Shown here: piece after piece, positions 17,027-25,137 of the stretch
Numbering within the stretch: position 1 is the first letter of the stretch
Layout: the number at the start of each line of letters is the position of its first letter
NCBI RefSeq assembly: GCF_021166475.1
Contig: NZ_JAJOYS010000001.1
Span: forward strand, 992,001-1,056,000
DNA: 64,000 bases
DNA from: Pelagibacterium xiamenense
GTDB taxonomy: Bacteria; Pseudomonadota; Alphaproteobacteria; Rhizobiales; Devosiaceae
Direction of reading: 5' to 3'
Made by a program: the position numbers and the translations under genes
The notes under the pieces: model-generated
Told to the model about the DNA's origin: nothing
What the model saw: the letters and a program-made list of their open reading frames with translations, nothing else
Databases searched by the model: none

Positions 17027-17033
17027 GCAAGCA
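17013..17033. promoter_or_regulatory. Inverted repeat over the hicA start, possible HicB operator
   Basis: TGCTTGC (17013-17019) and GCAAGCA (17027-17033) are perfect inverted repeats separated by 7 nt and overlap the hicA start codon (17024-17026). A third half-site TGCAAGC lies upstream at 17056-17062. HicB carries a ribbon-helix-helix domain, and such antitoxins commonly bind short inverted repeats at their own promoter. Assignment is inference. Confidence 0.5.
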
Positions 17034-17068
17034 TTTAAGCAGTGATAGCGAATTTTGCAAGCGTGGAC

Positions 17069-18004
17069 CTAAACAAGCCCCGCCGCAACGAACGCCAGCG
17101 TCAGCGCTACCCCCACCCAATGGTTCGCCTTGAACCGCGCCAGGCAGTTGGGCCCGTCTTTGCGGTCGAGCGTCACGATCTGCCAGGCGAGGATCGCGCC
17201 GGGCGCCAGCATGAATAGCGCAAGATCCCAACCCGATCCGGCGAGCTGCCCTGCGGCAAACCACAGTATCATCGCCAGCGCATAAAAGCCGGTGACAAAC
17301 GGCCTGGGCCGCTCGCCAACCAGCAGCGCGGTGGATTTGACGCCAATCAGGACATCGTCTTCGACGTCCTGCAATGCGTAAATCGTGTCGTAGCCGATGG
17401 TCCAGGCGATGGTGGCGGCGTAAAGAACCAGCGGTGCCCAGTCGAGGCCGCCGGTGATCGCGGTCCAGCCCACGAATGCGCCCCAGGAGAACGCGAAGCC
17501 GAGGAAAAGCTGCGGCCAGTAGGTCACGCGCTTCATGAACGGGTAGATCGCGACCGGGACGAGCGAGGCGAGGCCCATGACGACGGTAACGACGTTGAAC
17601 TGCAAAAGCACCGCAAGCCCGACGAGCGCCTGGGCCACAAGCCAGACCGCGGCCTGTTTAACGCTGACCTGGCCCGAGGGGATCGGGCGCGAGCGCGTGC
17701 GGGCCACCTTGTCGTCGATATCGCGGTCCACGATGTCGTTGAAGGTGCATCCGGCGCCGCGCATGGCCACGGCGCCGATGAAAAAGAGAACGAAATAGGA
17801 GAGGTTGAAGACCGTTCCCGTCGCCGTGCTCGCGATGGCAAGCGCGAAGGCGCAGGGCCAGAACAGAAGTTGATAGCCGATAGGCCGGTCGAGCCGGGAC
17901 ATGCGCAGATAGGGCTTTGCGGCTTCTGGCGCGAACCGGTCGACCCAATTGCCCTTGACGGCGTCTGCGACGCTGCCCGACGGTCTGGCGGATGGCGATG
18001 ACAT
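17069..18004 (-). CDS. ubiA: 4-hydroxybenzoate polyprenyltransferase
   Basis: UbiA attaches the polyprenyl chain to 4-hydroxybenzoate in ubiquinone synthesis, in the inner membrane. The 311-residue protein has about eight hydrophobic segments and both Asp-rich motifs: NDIVDRDID at 89-97 followed by RTRSRPIPSGQ, and the second one in ALQDVEDD. I use the ATG at 18004 because AGGAG lies 5 nt upstream; the GTG two codons earlier would abut the Shine-Dalgarno. Transcribed divergently from rsmE. Ubiquinone made here serves the ETF-QO and oxidase-linked chain encoded elsewhere in the window. Confidence 0.95.
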   Translation of the reverse strand: MSSPSARPSGSVADAVKGNWVDRFAPEAAKPYLRMSRLDRPIGYQLLFWPCAFALAIASTATGTVFNLSYFVLFFIGAVAMRGAGCTFNDIVDRDIDDKVARTRSRPIPSGQVSVKQAAVWLVAQALVGLAVLLQFNVVTVVMGLASLVPVAIYPFMKRVTYWPQLFLGFAFSWGAFVGWTAITGGLDWAPLVLYAATIAWTIGYDTIYALQDVEDDVLIGVKSTALLVGERPRPFVTGFYALAMILWFAAGQLAGSGWDLALFMLAPGAILAWQIVTLDRKDGPNCLARFKANHWVGVALTLAFVAAGLV

Positions 18005-18137
18005 CGTCACTCCTCTTTCGATCGGCCCCGGCTCAAGCCTCTTGCAGGGGGGCGCGCAAGACGGCTATGCCCAAATTCGGACGTTTGTTTTCCCCAAGAA
18101 GCTCTAGTTGCCCCAACCCGCAAGTCAACAGGACCCG

Positions 18138-18896
18138 ATGCCGCGTACCCACAAGACCCTGCCGCGCCTTTATGTCGAAACCGCGATGAGCACCGGCACC
18201 GAGATCGCCCTCGACAAGGCGCAGACCAATTATCTCGTCAACGTGCTGCGGCGCGGGGCAGGGGAGCAGTGCGTCGTCTTTAACGGCCGCGATGGCGCGT
18301 TTCTGGCGCGGATCGCGCAGGCGTCGAAAAAGACCGTGACGCTCGACCTCGTCGCGCAAACCGCCGCCCAGACCGAGCCCAACGACCTCTGGTGCGGCTT
18401 CGCGCCGATCAAACGGCTCGACTATATCGTCCAGAAGGCGACCGAGATGGGGGCCGGGACCATCCAGCCGGTGATCACGCGGCATGTCCAGAACCCGCGC
18501 GTAAACATCGACAAGCTGCGCGCCAACGCAATTGAAGCCGCCGAGCAGTGTGAGGTGTTGTCGGTTCCGCAGATCGAAGACGCGATTGCGTTCGATGCCC
18601 TTATCACGGGCTGGACCGAGGCTCACGGCGACCGCAAGCTGATTTTTTGCGATGAGGATGCAGCGTCCGAGTCGCCCATAGATTCGCTCGCAGCGCTCGA
18701 GGGAACGCGCTTGGGCCTGTTGGTTGGTCCCGAAGGCGGGTTCGCCCCCGAGGAGCGCGAGCGCCTGCTCGCGCAAGATTTCGTGATCCCCATCAGCCTC
18801 GGGCCGCGCATACTGCGCGCCGATACCGCCGCGGTAGCGGCCCTTGCGCTGATTCAGGCCGTCGCCGGGGATTGGCAACCTTTTATCGGCAATTGA
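18138..18896 (+). CDS. rsmE: 16S rRNA (uracil-1498-N3)-methyltransferase RsmE
   Basis: RsmE methylates N3 of U1498 in 16S rRNA. The protein (252 residues from this start) has an N-terminal PUA-like domain (NYLVNVLRRGAGE, VVFNGRDGAFLA) and a SPOUT methyltransferase domain with LVGPEGGF and the knot segment SLGPRILRADTAA, which is usually written RTETA. The ATG at 18138 has AGGA 4 nt upstream; an in-frame TTG at 18108 is less likely. gshA begins 99 bp downstream, a neighbourhood (ubiA-rsmE-gshA) I recall as common in Rhizobiales. Confidence 0.94.
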   Translation: MPRTHKTLPRLYVETAMSTGTEIALDKAQTNYLVNVLRRGAGEQCVVFNGRDGAFLARIAQASKKTVTLDLVAQTAAQTEPNDLWCGFAPIKRLDYIVQKATEMGAGTIQPVITRHVQNPRVNIDKLRANAIEAAEQCEVLSVPQIEDAIAFDALITGWTEAHGDRKLIFCDEDAASESPIDSLAALEGTRLGLLVGPEGGFAPEERERLLAQDFVIPISLGPRILRADTAAVAALALIQAVAGDWQPFIGN

Positions 18897-18995
18897 CGAT
18901 AAAAGGGATTGAAACCACAATCGGGACCGGTATTGTCGCGGCGCCGGCACGTAACCAGTCAGCAAAGACCGCCGGCCCGACCACCGAGGTAGTTC

Positions 18996-20375
18996 ATGGC
19001 CAATACGCCGTCCCCGCATATCGAATCGCGGCATCAGCTCGTCGAAACCCTTTCGCGCGGCTGTAAACCCAAGTCCGACTGGCGTATCGGCACCGAACAC
19101 GAGAAGTTCACCTACTATTCGGACACGTTTAAACCCGTTCCCTATTTCGGCGAACGCGGCATCGGCGCGCTGCTCGACAAGGCGCAGCGCGAAACCGCAT
19201 GGACGCCCTACTATGACGGGGAGAACGTCATCGGCCTCAATAACCCCCTCGGCGGCGGCGCGATCTCGCTTGAACCCGGCGGGCAGTTCGAATTGTCGGG
19301 CGCGCCGCTCGAAACGATCCACGAGACGTGTGTGGAGGCCAACGACCACCTGCGCATGTTGCGCAAGTTCACGGGCCCCATGGGCATCGAATTCCTCGGC
19401 ATGGGGGTCACCCCCACCTGGACCCTTGCCGAAATCCCGCAAATGCCGAAATCGCGCTACGGGATCATGGCGCCTTATATGGAAAAGGTCGGCACGCTGG
19501 GCACGTCGATGATGTTTCGTTCGGCCACCGTGCAGGTCAATCTCGACTTTGCCGATGAGGCCGACATGGTCAGAAAGCTGCGCGTCGGGCTGGCGCTGCA
19601 GCCGGTCGCGACGGCGCTGTTCGCCAATTCGCCTTTCCTCGAGGGCAAGCCCAACGGCTTCCTCTCGTTCCGCTCGCATATCTGGCGCAACGCCGATGCC
19701 GCGCGCACCGGCATGCTGCCCTTCGTCTTCGAGGAGGGCATGAGCTTCGAGCGCTATGTCGAGTACGCACTCGACGTGCCTATGTATTTCGTCATCCGCG
19801 ACGGCAAGTACGTTAATTGCGCCGGTGAGAGCTTCCGTGCCTTCCTCGATGGCAAGCTGCCGCAACTGCCCGGAGAAATTCCGACTCTCAAGGACTGGGA
19901 AGACCATCTCTCGACGCTCTTCCCCGAAGTGCGCATGAAGCAGTTCCTCGAGATGCGCGGCGCCGACGGCGGGCCTTGGCAGGGGATCTGCGCGCTGCCG
20001 GCCTTCTGGGTCGGGCTCCTGTACGACGGCGTGGCCCTCGACGCCGCATGGGACCTTGTCAAGGACTGGACTGCCGAGGAGCGGGAAACCCTGCGTGCCG
20101 AAGTGCCGCGCACGGCCCTCAAGACCCCGTTTCGCTCCGGAACCGTTTACGACATCGCCAAAGAGGCCGTGGCGATTGCGCGCGCAGGCCTCAAGGCGCG
20201 CGGCAATCGCAATTGGGAAGGCGCGGACGAAACCATCTTCCTCAAACCGCTCGACCGCACGCTCGAAACCGGCAAGACGCCCGCTGAGCGACTGCTCGAC
20301 TGCTACCATGGCGACTGGCATGGCGACGTGACGCGTATCTATACCGATCACGCGATGGCGCGCGGCGCGGCATAA
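18996..20375 (+). CDS. gshA: Glutamate-cysteine ligase (plant-type)
   Basis: Catalyses ATP-dependent joining of glutamate and cysteine, the first step of glutathione synthesis. At 459 residues it belongs to the alphaproteobacterial/plant class: WRIGTEHEKF near the N-terminus, SLEPGGQFELSGAP, MGIEFLGMG, VNLDFADE and FANSPFLEGKPNG are class landmarks. No targeting or membrane segment is visible. Convergent with the ABC permease gene; the stops are 3 bp apart. Confidence 0.95.
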   Translation: MANTPSPHIESRHQLVETLSRGCKPKSDWRIGTEHEKFTYYSDTFKPVPYFGERGIGALLDKAQRETAWTPYYDGENVIGLNNPLGGGAISLEPGGQFELSGAPLETIHETCVEANDHLRMLRKFTGPMGIEFLGMGVTPTWTLAEIPQMPKSRYGIMAPYMEKVGTLGTSMMFRSATVQVNLDFADEADMVRKLRVGLALQPVATALFANSPFLEGKPNGFLSFRSHIWRNADAARTGMLPFVFEEGMSFERYVEYALDVPMYFVIRDGKYVNCAGESFRAFLDGKLPQLPGEIPTLKDWEDHLSTLFPEVRMKQFLEMRGADGGPWQGICALPAFWVGLLYDGVALDAAWDLVKDWTAEERETLRAEVPRTALKTPFRSGTVYDIAKEAVAIARAGLKARGNRNWEGADETIFLKPLDRTLETGKTPAERLLDCYHGDWHGDVTRIYTDHAMARGAA

Positions 20376-20378
20376 GCG

Positions 20379-21140
20379 CTACTTCGTCTGTGCCTTGAAC
20401 ACCCGGACGCCGAGCCATGCGCCCAGGAGCAGGAACCCCAGGGCGACCACAACGCCGATGGCCGTTTCGGGCGAGGCAATCTCACCCCGGAAAACCGCGC
20501 GCAGCCCTTCGACCACGTGCTTGATCGGGTTGGCGTCCGACACGATCCGCAGCCAGAAAGGCGCCAGGCTCATGGGCAGCAGAATGCCCGAAAGCAAAAG
20601 GATCGGCAGCGCGAACATGTTGACCAGCGGCGCGAACGCGTTTTCGCTCTTCAGGCTCAGCGCGGCCGCGTAGGAGAGGGCGGAAAAGGCTGCGCCCAGA
20701 AGCCCCACGACGAACAATCCGACCACAACGACGCTCCATGGTACGCGCAGGCCCATGACATAGGCCGCGCCCAAAAGGATGAGGCCCTGGACGATAACGA
20801 GCAGCGTGTCGTGCAGAACCCGCCCGCCGATCAGCGCCCAGCGGCTCGCGGGCGTGACCAGCATCCGGTCGATAACGCCCGAGCGCCACTCGGCGATAAT
20901 GCCGAATCCGACGAACGCCGTGCCGAAAATCCCCAGTTGAACAAGCAGCCCCGGCACGAAAACCTGCCAGGCGTCGCCCGCAGGAAACCCGGGCGTCTTC
21001 GCCACCTCAAGCAGCAGCGGACCGAACAGGGTCAGATAGAGGATCGGCTGCATGATCGAGATGAACATCCAGGTGGGGTTCGTCAGCGAGAGCCGCAGTG
21101 CCCGCAGGAAAACGACATAGGTGTCGGATAGAAATCGCAT
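20379..21140 (-). CDS. ABC-2 type transporter permease
   Basis: A 253-residue membrane protein with six hydrophobic segments and the ABC-2 permease pattern: an N-terminal MQPILYLTLFGPLL, GFGIIAEWRSGVIDRMLVTP and LLSGILLPMSLAPFWLRIV. It resembles the DrrB/NodJ branch of exporters for drugs, lipids or polysaccharides. It lies 12 bp after the ATPase gene on the same strand and must form one exporter with it. The substrate is unknown. Control by the divergent MarR gene is likely. Confidence 0.9.
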   Translation of the reverse strand: MRFLSDTYVVFLRALRLSLTNPTWMFISIMQPILYLTLFGPLLLEVAKTPGFPAGDAWQVFVPGLLVQLGIFGTAFVGFGIIAEWRSGVIDRMLVTPASRWALIGGRVLHDTLLVIVQGLILLGAAYVMGLRVPWSVVVVGLFVVGLLGAAFSALSYAAALSLKSENAFAPLVNMFALPILLLSGILLPMSLAPFWLRIVSDANPIKHVVEGLRAVFRGEIASPETAIGVVVALGFLLLGAWLGVRVFKAQTK

Positions 21141-21152
21141 GGCTTTGTTCCC

Positions 21153-22133
21153 TCAGGCGGCTTCGTCGCGCAGCGAGCGGCCGGTCAGGGTGAGAAACAC
21201 ATCGTCGAGCGTCGGGCGCTTGACCGCGACGCCCGCGATCTCGATGGCGTTGCGGTCCAGGAGCCGCAGGATCGCGGGCAGGGCCGCTCCGCCGTCCGGC
21301 ACATGCAGGTGAACAACCGCGTCCTCGATGATCGGCGCGTCCGCGCCCGGCAGTTCCCCGAGCAATCCGGCGGCCACCTCGGCTTTTTCCGCGTCCGCCA
21401 GCGTCAGCGTCACCGCATCGCCCGAGACGCGTTTCTTGAGCTCTTCCTGAGTCCCGGTCGCGACGATTTCGCCGTGGTCGATAATGAGGATGCGGTCCGC
21501 GAGCTGGTCGGCCTCGTCCATATAATGCGTTGTGATGAACACTGTCGTCCCCAGATCGTCCCGCAGCTTACGGATATGATCCCAGAGATTGGCACGGCTC
21601 TGCGGATCGAGCCCCGTCGAGGGTTCATCGAGAAAGACGAGCTCGGGCTCATGAATAAGCCCCATCACGATGTCGAGCCGCCGCCGCTGTCCGCCCGAAA
21701 GCGCGTTGCACTTGCGATCCCATATGCCCTCGAGGTCGAGCGCGGCCAACAGCGCCTTTCCCCGTTCGATGGCCGTCCTTTTGGGGATGCCGTAAAGGCG
21801 CGCATGATCGACGACCTCATTGCCGGCAAGCGCGTCGCCCAGGGTGCCGCCGCTTTGGGAGACATAGCCGATCCGCCGGCGCACACCCTCCGGATCGGTC
21901 AGAAGATCGCAACCGGCGACCTGAGCCTCCCCGCCCGTGGGTTCGAGCAGCGTGCAGAGCATCTTGAGCGTCGTCGTCTTGCCCGCGCCGTTGGGCCCGA
22001 GAAAGCCGACGATCTCCCCGCGCCGGACGTCGATGTCGATCCCGCGTACGGCCTCGATGAGCGCCTTGCGGGACTTGTAGACGCGCTTGAGGCCGCGCGC
22101 GCGAACAATAAGGTCTGGCGATGGGGTGGGCAT
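21153..22133 (-). CDS. ABC transporter ATP-binding protein (DrrA-like)
   Basis: A 326-residue ABC ATPase with Walker A GPNGAGKTT at 46-54, signature LSGGQRRR at 145-152 and Walker B LVFLDEPSTGLDP at 165-177. A C-terminal domain of about 100 residues (VTLTLADAEKAE, VKRPTLDDVFLTLTG) is typical of DrrA-type drug-export ATPases. I chose the ATG at 22133 (MPTPSPDL); the open frame continues across the intergenic operator, which is unlikely to be coding. First gene of an exporter operon with the permease. Confidence 0.93.
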   Translation of the reverse strand: MPTPSPDLIVRARGLKRVYKSRKALIEAVRGIDIDVRRGEIVGFLGPNGAGKTTTLKMLCTLLEPTGGEAQVAGCDLLTDPEGVRRRIGYVSQSGGTLGDALAGNEVVDHARLYGIPKRTAIERGKALLAALDLEGIWDRKCNALSGGQRRRLDIVMGLIHEPELVFLDEPSTGLDPQSRANLWDHIRKLRDDLGTTVFITTHYMDEADQLADRILIIDHGEIVATGTQEELKKRVSGDAVTLTLADAEKAEVAAGLLGELPGADAPIIEDAVVHLHVPDGGAALPAILRLLDRNAIEIAGVAVKRPTLDDVFLTLTGRSLRDEAA

Positions 22134-22159
22134 GGCTGGAAATCTCTGGACGGCGTTAG

Positions 22160-22196
22160 TTATCTTGAGATATAAATATCTTATGGAACAAGATAA
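22160..22196. promoter_or_regulatory. Nested palindromes in the ABC/MarR divergent promoter, probable MarR operator
   Basis: TTATCTTG (22160-22167) and CAAGATAA (22189-22196) are perfect inverted repeats. Between them AGATAT-AA-ATATCT (22168-22181) is a second perfect palindrome, and TATCT-TG-AGATA (22161-22172) a third. The region spans the AT-rich 49-bp gap and the marR start at 22183. MarR dimers bind palindromes of this kind, so the exporter and marR are probably both repressed from here. Confidence 0.7.
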
Positions 22197-22800
22197 TTCA
22201 AATGGCAAGCCCGCCGACAGGGCCGCGGCGCTCAAGTCCGCCATCCGGCACGATCAGGTCGCGACCTCGCTGTTTGACGAGACTTTCGCCGCGTTTCTCG
22301 GCATCGATCCCAATGGCGGACGGTGTCTTGAGATCATGAGCCTCGCTGGCCGCGTCACCGCCGGGCAACTCGCCGAGGAGGCGCGGCTGACCACGGGTGC
22401 CGTGACCGGCGTCGTCGACCGCCTCGAGCGCGCCGGCTACGCGCGCCGCGTCCGCGACCAGGCGGACCGCCGCAAGGTGTGGATCGAACCCACGGAGCTT
22501 GCGGGACGGATAGCGGCGCGCCTGTTCAGCCAGTTTGCGGATATAGGCGTCCTCATCACCGAATATTTCACCGAGGAGGAGATCGGTGCGATCACGCGCT
22601 TCATCGAAATGAACACCGCCATCAACAAGGAACGCACGCGCCTGTTGATGCAACATATGGTGCCCCCCGAGGGCACAAGCGAGGATCGGATCGTGGAAGC
22701 CCGCGCGTTCGAGCGCGACACGCAGATCATGACGCGTAAGGCGCAGGCCGCCTGCAAGGCTGGAAAACCCATCAGCGACGAGACGTTTGAGGAGCAGTAG
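22183..22800 (+). CDS. MarR family transcriptional regulator
   Basis: A 205-residue winged-helix regulator. The MarR core spans about residues 40-130 with LEIMSLAGRVTAGQLAEEA, then TTGAVTGVVDRLERAGYARR as recognition helix and wing, and DQADRRKVWIE. The C-terminal extension is longer than in a minimal MarR protein (about 140 residues). I take the ATG at 22183 (MEQDNSNG). It is divergent from the ABC exporter over a palindromic operator, so it probably represses that exporter and itself until a ligand, perhaps the exported compound, binds. Its stop nearly meets that of the convergent LysR gene. Confidence 0.9.
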   Translation: MEQDNSNGKPADRAAALKSAIRHDQVATSLFDETFAAFLGIDPNGGRCLEIMSLAGRVTAGQLAEEARLTTGAVTGVVDRLERAGYARRVRDQADRRKVWIEPTELAGRIAARLFSQFADIGVLITEYFTEEEIGAITRFIEMNTAINKERTRLLMQHMVPPEGTSEDRIVEARAFERDTQIMTRKAQAACKAGKPISDETFEEQ

Positions 22801-22803
22801 GGG

Positions 22804-23697
22804 CTACTCCGCCGCCTCGGTCTCCTTGCGCTCCGAGCCCGGCAAATTGCCCATCGATTCCGCGATGTGCGTCACGAGCGCATCGTAAATCCCGCCATAG
22901 GCATGCGAGGCGCGCAGAAGCGCGATTTGCGCATCCTGAAGCCGCGGGAGGTTTTGCTCCTCGCCCACCACCCGCATGCCCGGCTGCAGCGCGCTTTCCG
23001 GCAGGAAGCCGACCGCAAGGTCGGAAAGCACCGCGCTGGTGATCGCCATGGCGTTGGACGAGGTATAGGCGATGCGGAAGTCGCGGTTGATCCGCGAGAG
23101 CGCATCGACCGCGTCGGCACGCCAGATGCAGAAATTAGGGCCGCATGCGAGCGGCAGGGGATCGGTCGCGAGCGCGCGTCCGCCATGGCTGGCCACCCAG
23201 AACATCTTTTCGGTGCGGAAAAGCTCGCCGAACTCGTGCATCGTACCCTGCGTGAAGACGATGATGTCGAACCGCCCCTCGCGCATGCCCTTGAGCAATA
23301 CCTCCGAGGGCTGGCAACTCACGTCCACGGTGATCTTGGGATGCGTGCGCTGGAAGCTTGAAAGCAGGATGGGCAGGAGTTTGACCGCATAATCGTCAGG
23401 CACGCCGAACCGGATGTTGCCTGAAAGGTCGCCTTCCGAGAACATGTCGATGATCTCGGCATTGATCTTGAGCATGCGCCGCGCGCGGGCGTAAAGCCCT
23501 TCGCCCTCGGTGGTGAGGGCAACCCGCCGCCCGTCGCGCGCGAAAAGCGGCTGCCCCAGCCGCTCCTCAAGCCTTTTGATCTGCATCGAGACCGCCGACT
23601 GGGTCTTGTAAACACGCTTTGCCGCCTCGGTGAAACTCCCGCAATCGGCGATCGCGCAGAAGGTCTGAAGCTGGTCGAGATCGAGTGGCGCTGCCAT
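22804..23697 (-). CDS. LysR family transcriptional regulator
   Basis: A 297-residue LysR-type regulator with an N-terminal winged HTH (LDQLQTFCAIADCGSFTEAA, then TQSAVSMQIKRLEERLGQP) and a periplasmic-binding-like effector domain (NIRFGVPDDYAVKLLP). The target is not evident. The 207-bp upstream region is AT-rich beside the start and separates it from the divergently placed DUF1127 gene, which is a candidate target. No clear T-N11-A box was singled out. Confidence 0.92.
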   Translation of the reverse strand: MAAPLDLDQLQTFCAIADCGSFTEAAKRVYKTQSAVSMQIKRLEERLGQPLFARDGRRVALTTEGEGLYARARRMLKINAEIIDMFSEGDLSGNIRFGVPDDYAVKLLPILLSSFQRTHPKITVDVSCQPSEVLLKGMREGRFDIIVFTQGTMHEFGELFRTEKMFWVASHGGRALATDPLPLACGPNFCIWRADAVDALSRINRDFRIAYTSSNAMAITSAVLSDLAVGFLPESALQPGMRVVGEEQNLPRLQDAQIALLRASHAYGGIYDALVTHIAESMGNLPGSERKETEAAE

Positions 23698-23904
23698 CGC
23701 GCAATTCCATCACATTTTTTGATTAGAAAGATGAAATCTATTTGTTTGAATTATGTGGCGCAAGTGCCTATCTCCCACCTTGCATGATGATCCGGACGTA
23801 GCGCCCCTATTAAAGACGACTAGTCCGATCGGTTGAGTAACAGTGCCCGGCCACGCCGGGCGCGCGGTGTCTTGCGCCCGCGCGGTGCCAGATGGAGTTG
23901 ATCG

Positions 23905-24111
23905 ATGGCCTGGTTTTTTGGTAAATCCCGCAAGGGTTCCGGCATGCGGCGGTCCACCCTTGCTTCCCTGATGCGTATGGATGCGGCTCAGCTCAGCGAT
24001 ATGGGCCTGACCCATCACGATGTTGCAGAGGCTCTGCGCCACCCCGGCATTGCCGCTGGTGCATTCCTCGATGCGCGCCGCAACGCGCGCGCAGCCGAAT
24101 GGCTTCGGTGA
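23905..24111 (+). CDS. DUF1127-type small protein
   Basis: A 68-residue basic protein. The C-terminal half reads LMRMDAAQLSDMGLTHHDV, the DUF1127 signature, followed by an Arg/Ala-rich helix. In alphaproteobacteria such proteins are abundant, and some have been linked to RNA turnover and to phosphate and central metabolism; none of that is visible here. The gene stands alone and a strong intrinsic terminator lies about 130 bp downstream. A 26-codon frame at 24130 has no support. Confidence 0.75.
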   Translation: MAWFFGKSRKGSGMRRSTLASLMRMDAAQLSDMGLTHHDVAEALRHPGIAAGAFLDARRNARAAEWLR

Positions 24112-24242
24112 CCCCTTGCCGATAGCCTGATGGCGGGCCTTTCGTCCGTTCGCGTTTTTGCCGGCGCGGCAGGCACCTCCAACAAGAGGCCCCCACCCCA
24201 ACAAGGTTGAATTTGCCTTTGGCCTTGTTTTCTAGCCCCGAA

Positions 24243-24273
24243 GCCGGACCTTTTGGTCCGGCTTTTTGTTTTT
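24243..24273 (+). terminator. Intrinsic terminator downstream of the DUF1127 gene
   Basis: GCCGGACC (24243-24250) and GGTCCGGC (24255-24262) form an 8-bp stem with a TTTT loop, followed by TTTTTGTTTTT. It precedes the convergent IalB gene end by about 25 bp. A weaker repeat AACAAGG/CCTTGTT lies just upstream (24200-24229). Confidence 0.85.
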
Positions 24274-24296
24274 CGCGCGTGGTCGATGCGCCCGCT

Positions 24297-24812
24297 TTAC
24301 GGCAGCGCGGCAAAACCCTCTTCAAAGCCGCTGAGCGACACGGGGATACCGATGCCTTCCTCGGGGGTACGGAAGATGATGAAAATGCCCGTCTCGCCGT
24401 TCGAGAGCCTTTCGATCAGCGCATCGTCCATCACAACTTCGGCGACGCACCCGTTGGGCAGGCAGCGAACAAATGCGACGCGGCCCTGGTCCTCGCCGTC
24501 GATATTGAGGCCCAGCCCGTTGGGCAGCAATACCCCCAGCGGCGCGAGCACGCGCAACAGGCGCGCTTCTCCGTCGGCGGTTTTCATGACGATGACCGAC
24601 AGCGCGACATTGGGCTGATCCTCGGCGGTGACGTTCTGGATGAGCGCGCATTGCTCCTCGCTCGCCCCGGGCAGCATGTCGCAGCTCATCTGCCAGTCCC
24701 CGTGCTGGGCGCGCACCGTGCCTTGCGCCTGCGCGGGCTGGGCAAAAAGCGCCGCGGCGATGAGGCCGATCCCGATGAGAAGCGCCGAAAGCGGAATGGT
24801 CATACGCGTCAC
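24297..24812 (-). CDS. Invasion-associated locus B (IalB) family periplasmic protein
   Basis: A 171-residue exported protein with a clear signal peptide (MTRMTIPLSALLIGIG, then a cleavage-like AQA). The mature part has the IalB layout: HGDWQMSCD, EQCALIQNV, ALSVIVMK, LRVLAPLGVLLPNGLGL and FVRCLPNGCVAEV, with four cysteines likely in two disulfides. IalB proteins are widespread in Rhizobiales; the name comes from Bartonella and does not imply virulence. I chose the GTG at 24812 because AGGAGAG stands 6 nt upstream; the ATG at 24803 has none. Divergent from the cox cluster. Confidence 0.85.
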   Translation of the reverse strand: MTRMTIPLSALLIGIGLIAAALFAQPAQAQGTVRAQHGDWQMSCDMLPGASEEQCALIQNVTAEDQPNVALSVIVMKTADGEARLLRVLAPLGVLLPNGLGLNIDGEDQGRVAFVRCLPNGCVAEVVMDDALIERLSNGETGIFIIFRTPEEGIGIPVSLSGFEEGFAALP

Positions 24813-25137
24813 GAATTCTCTCCTGCCGAACGGTCCGACTATATGCCGAGTCGGCCCCCATGGTTTCGCCTTTGTGTCCAAGGCGCAACCGCCTTTGTCA
24901 ATCCGGTCCCAGCGCTTGGGGCACAACTGCGGCGTGCATGAGGCGGAAACGGCGCAATATGACGCACGAACGATGGCTCATGCTCAATTGCCTTCATTCC
25001 CCGGATGTGGTTTAGCTGGCCCACGAGAAAACCCTGCACCCTGCATCTGAGTCGGGCGCGTGCGGCTTTTTGCTATGCGTGGGACGGTTCGGGTGCTGGG
25101 GGCAAATAAAAACATTGAAGGTTCAGGAGAGATCCAG
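24813..25137. other. 325-bp divergent region between ialB and coxB
   Basis: This gap must hold the promoters of the IalB gene and the cox cluster. AGGAGA at 25125-25130 serves the coxB GTG start. The sequence GGCAAATAAAAACATTG just upstream is AT-rich. I see no clear dyad, riboswitch or small gene. Confidence 0.5.

Noticed and set aside
18033-20351. Very long minus-strand frame (over 700 codons) opposite rsmE and gshA
   Set aside because: Both plus-strand genes are unmistakable, and the antisense product shows no domain or ribosome site.
24130-24210. 26-codon frame after the DUF1127 gene
   Set aside because: No ribosome site, no conserved feature, and it lies in a likely untranslated region before the terminator.
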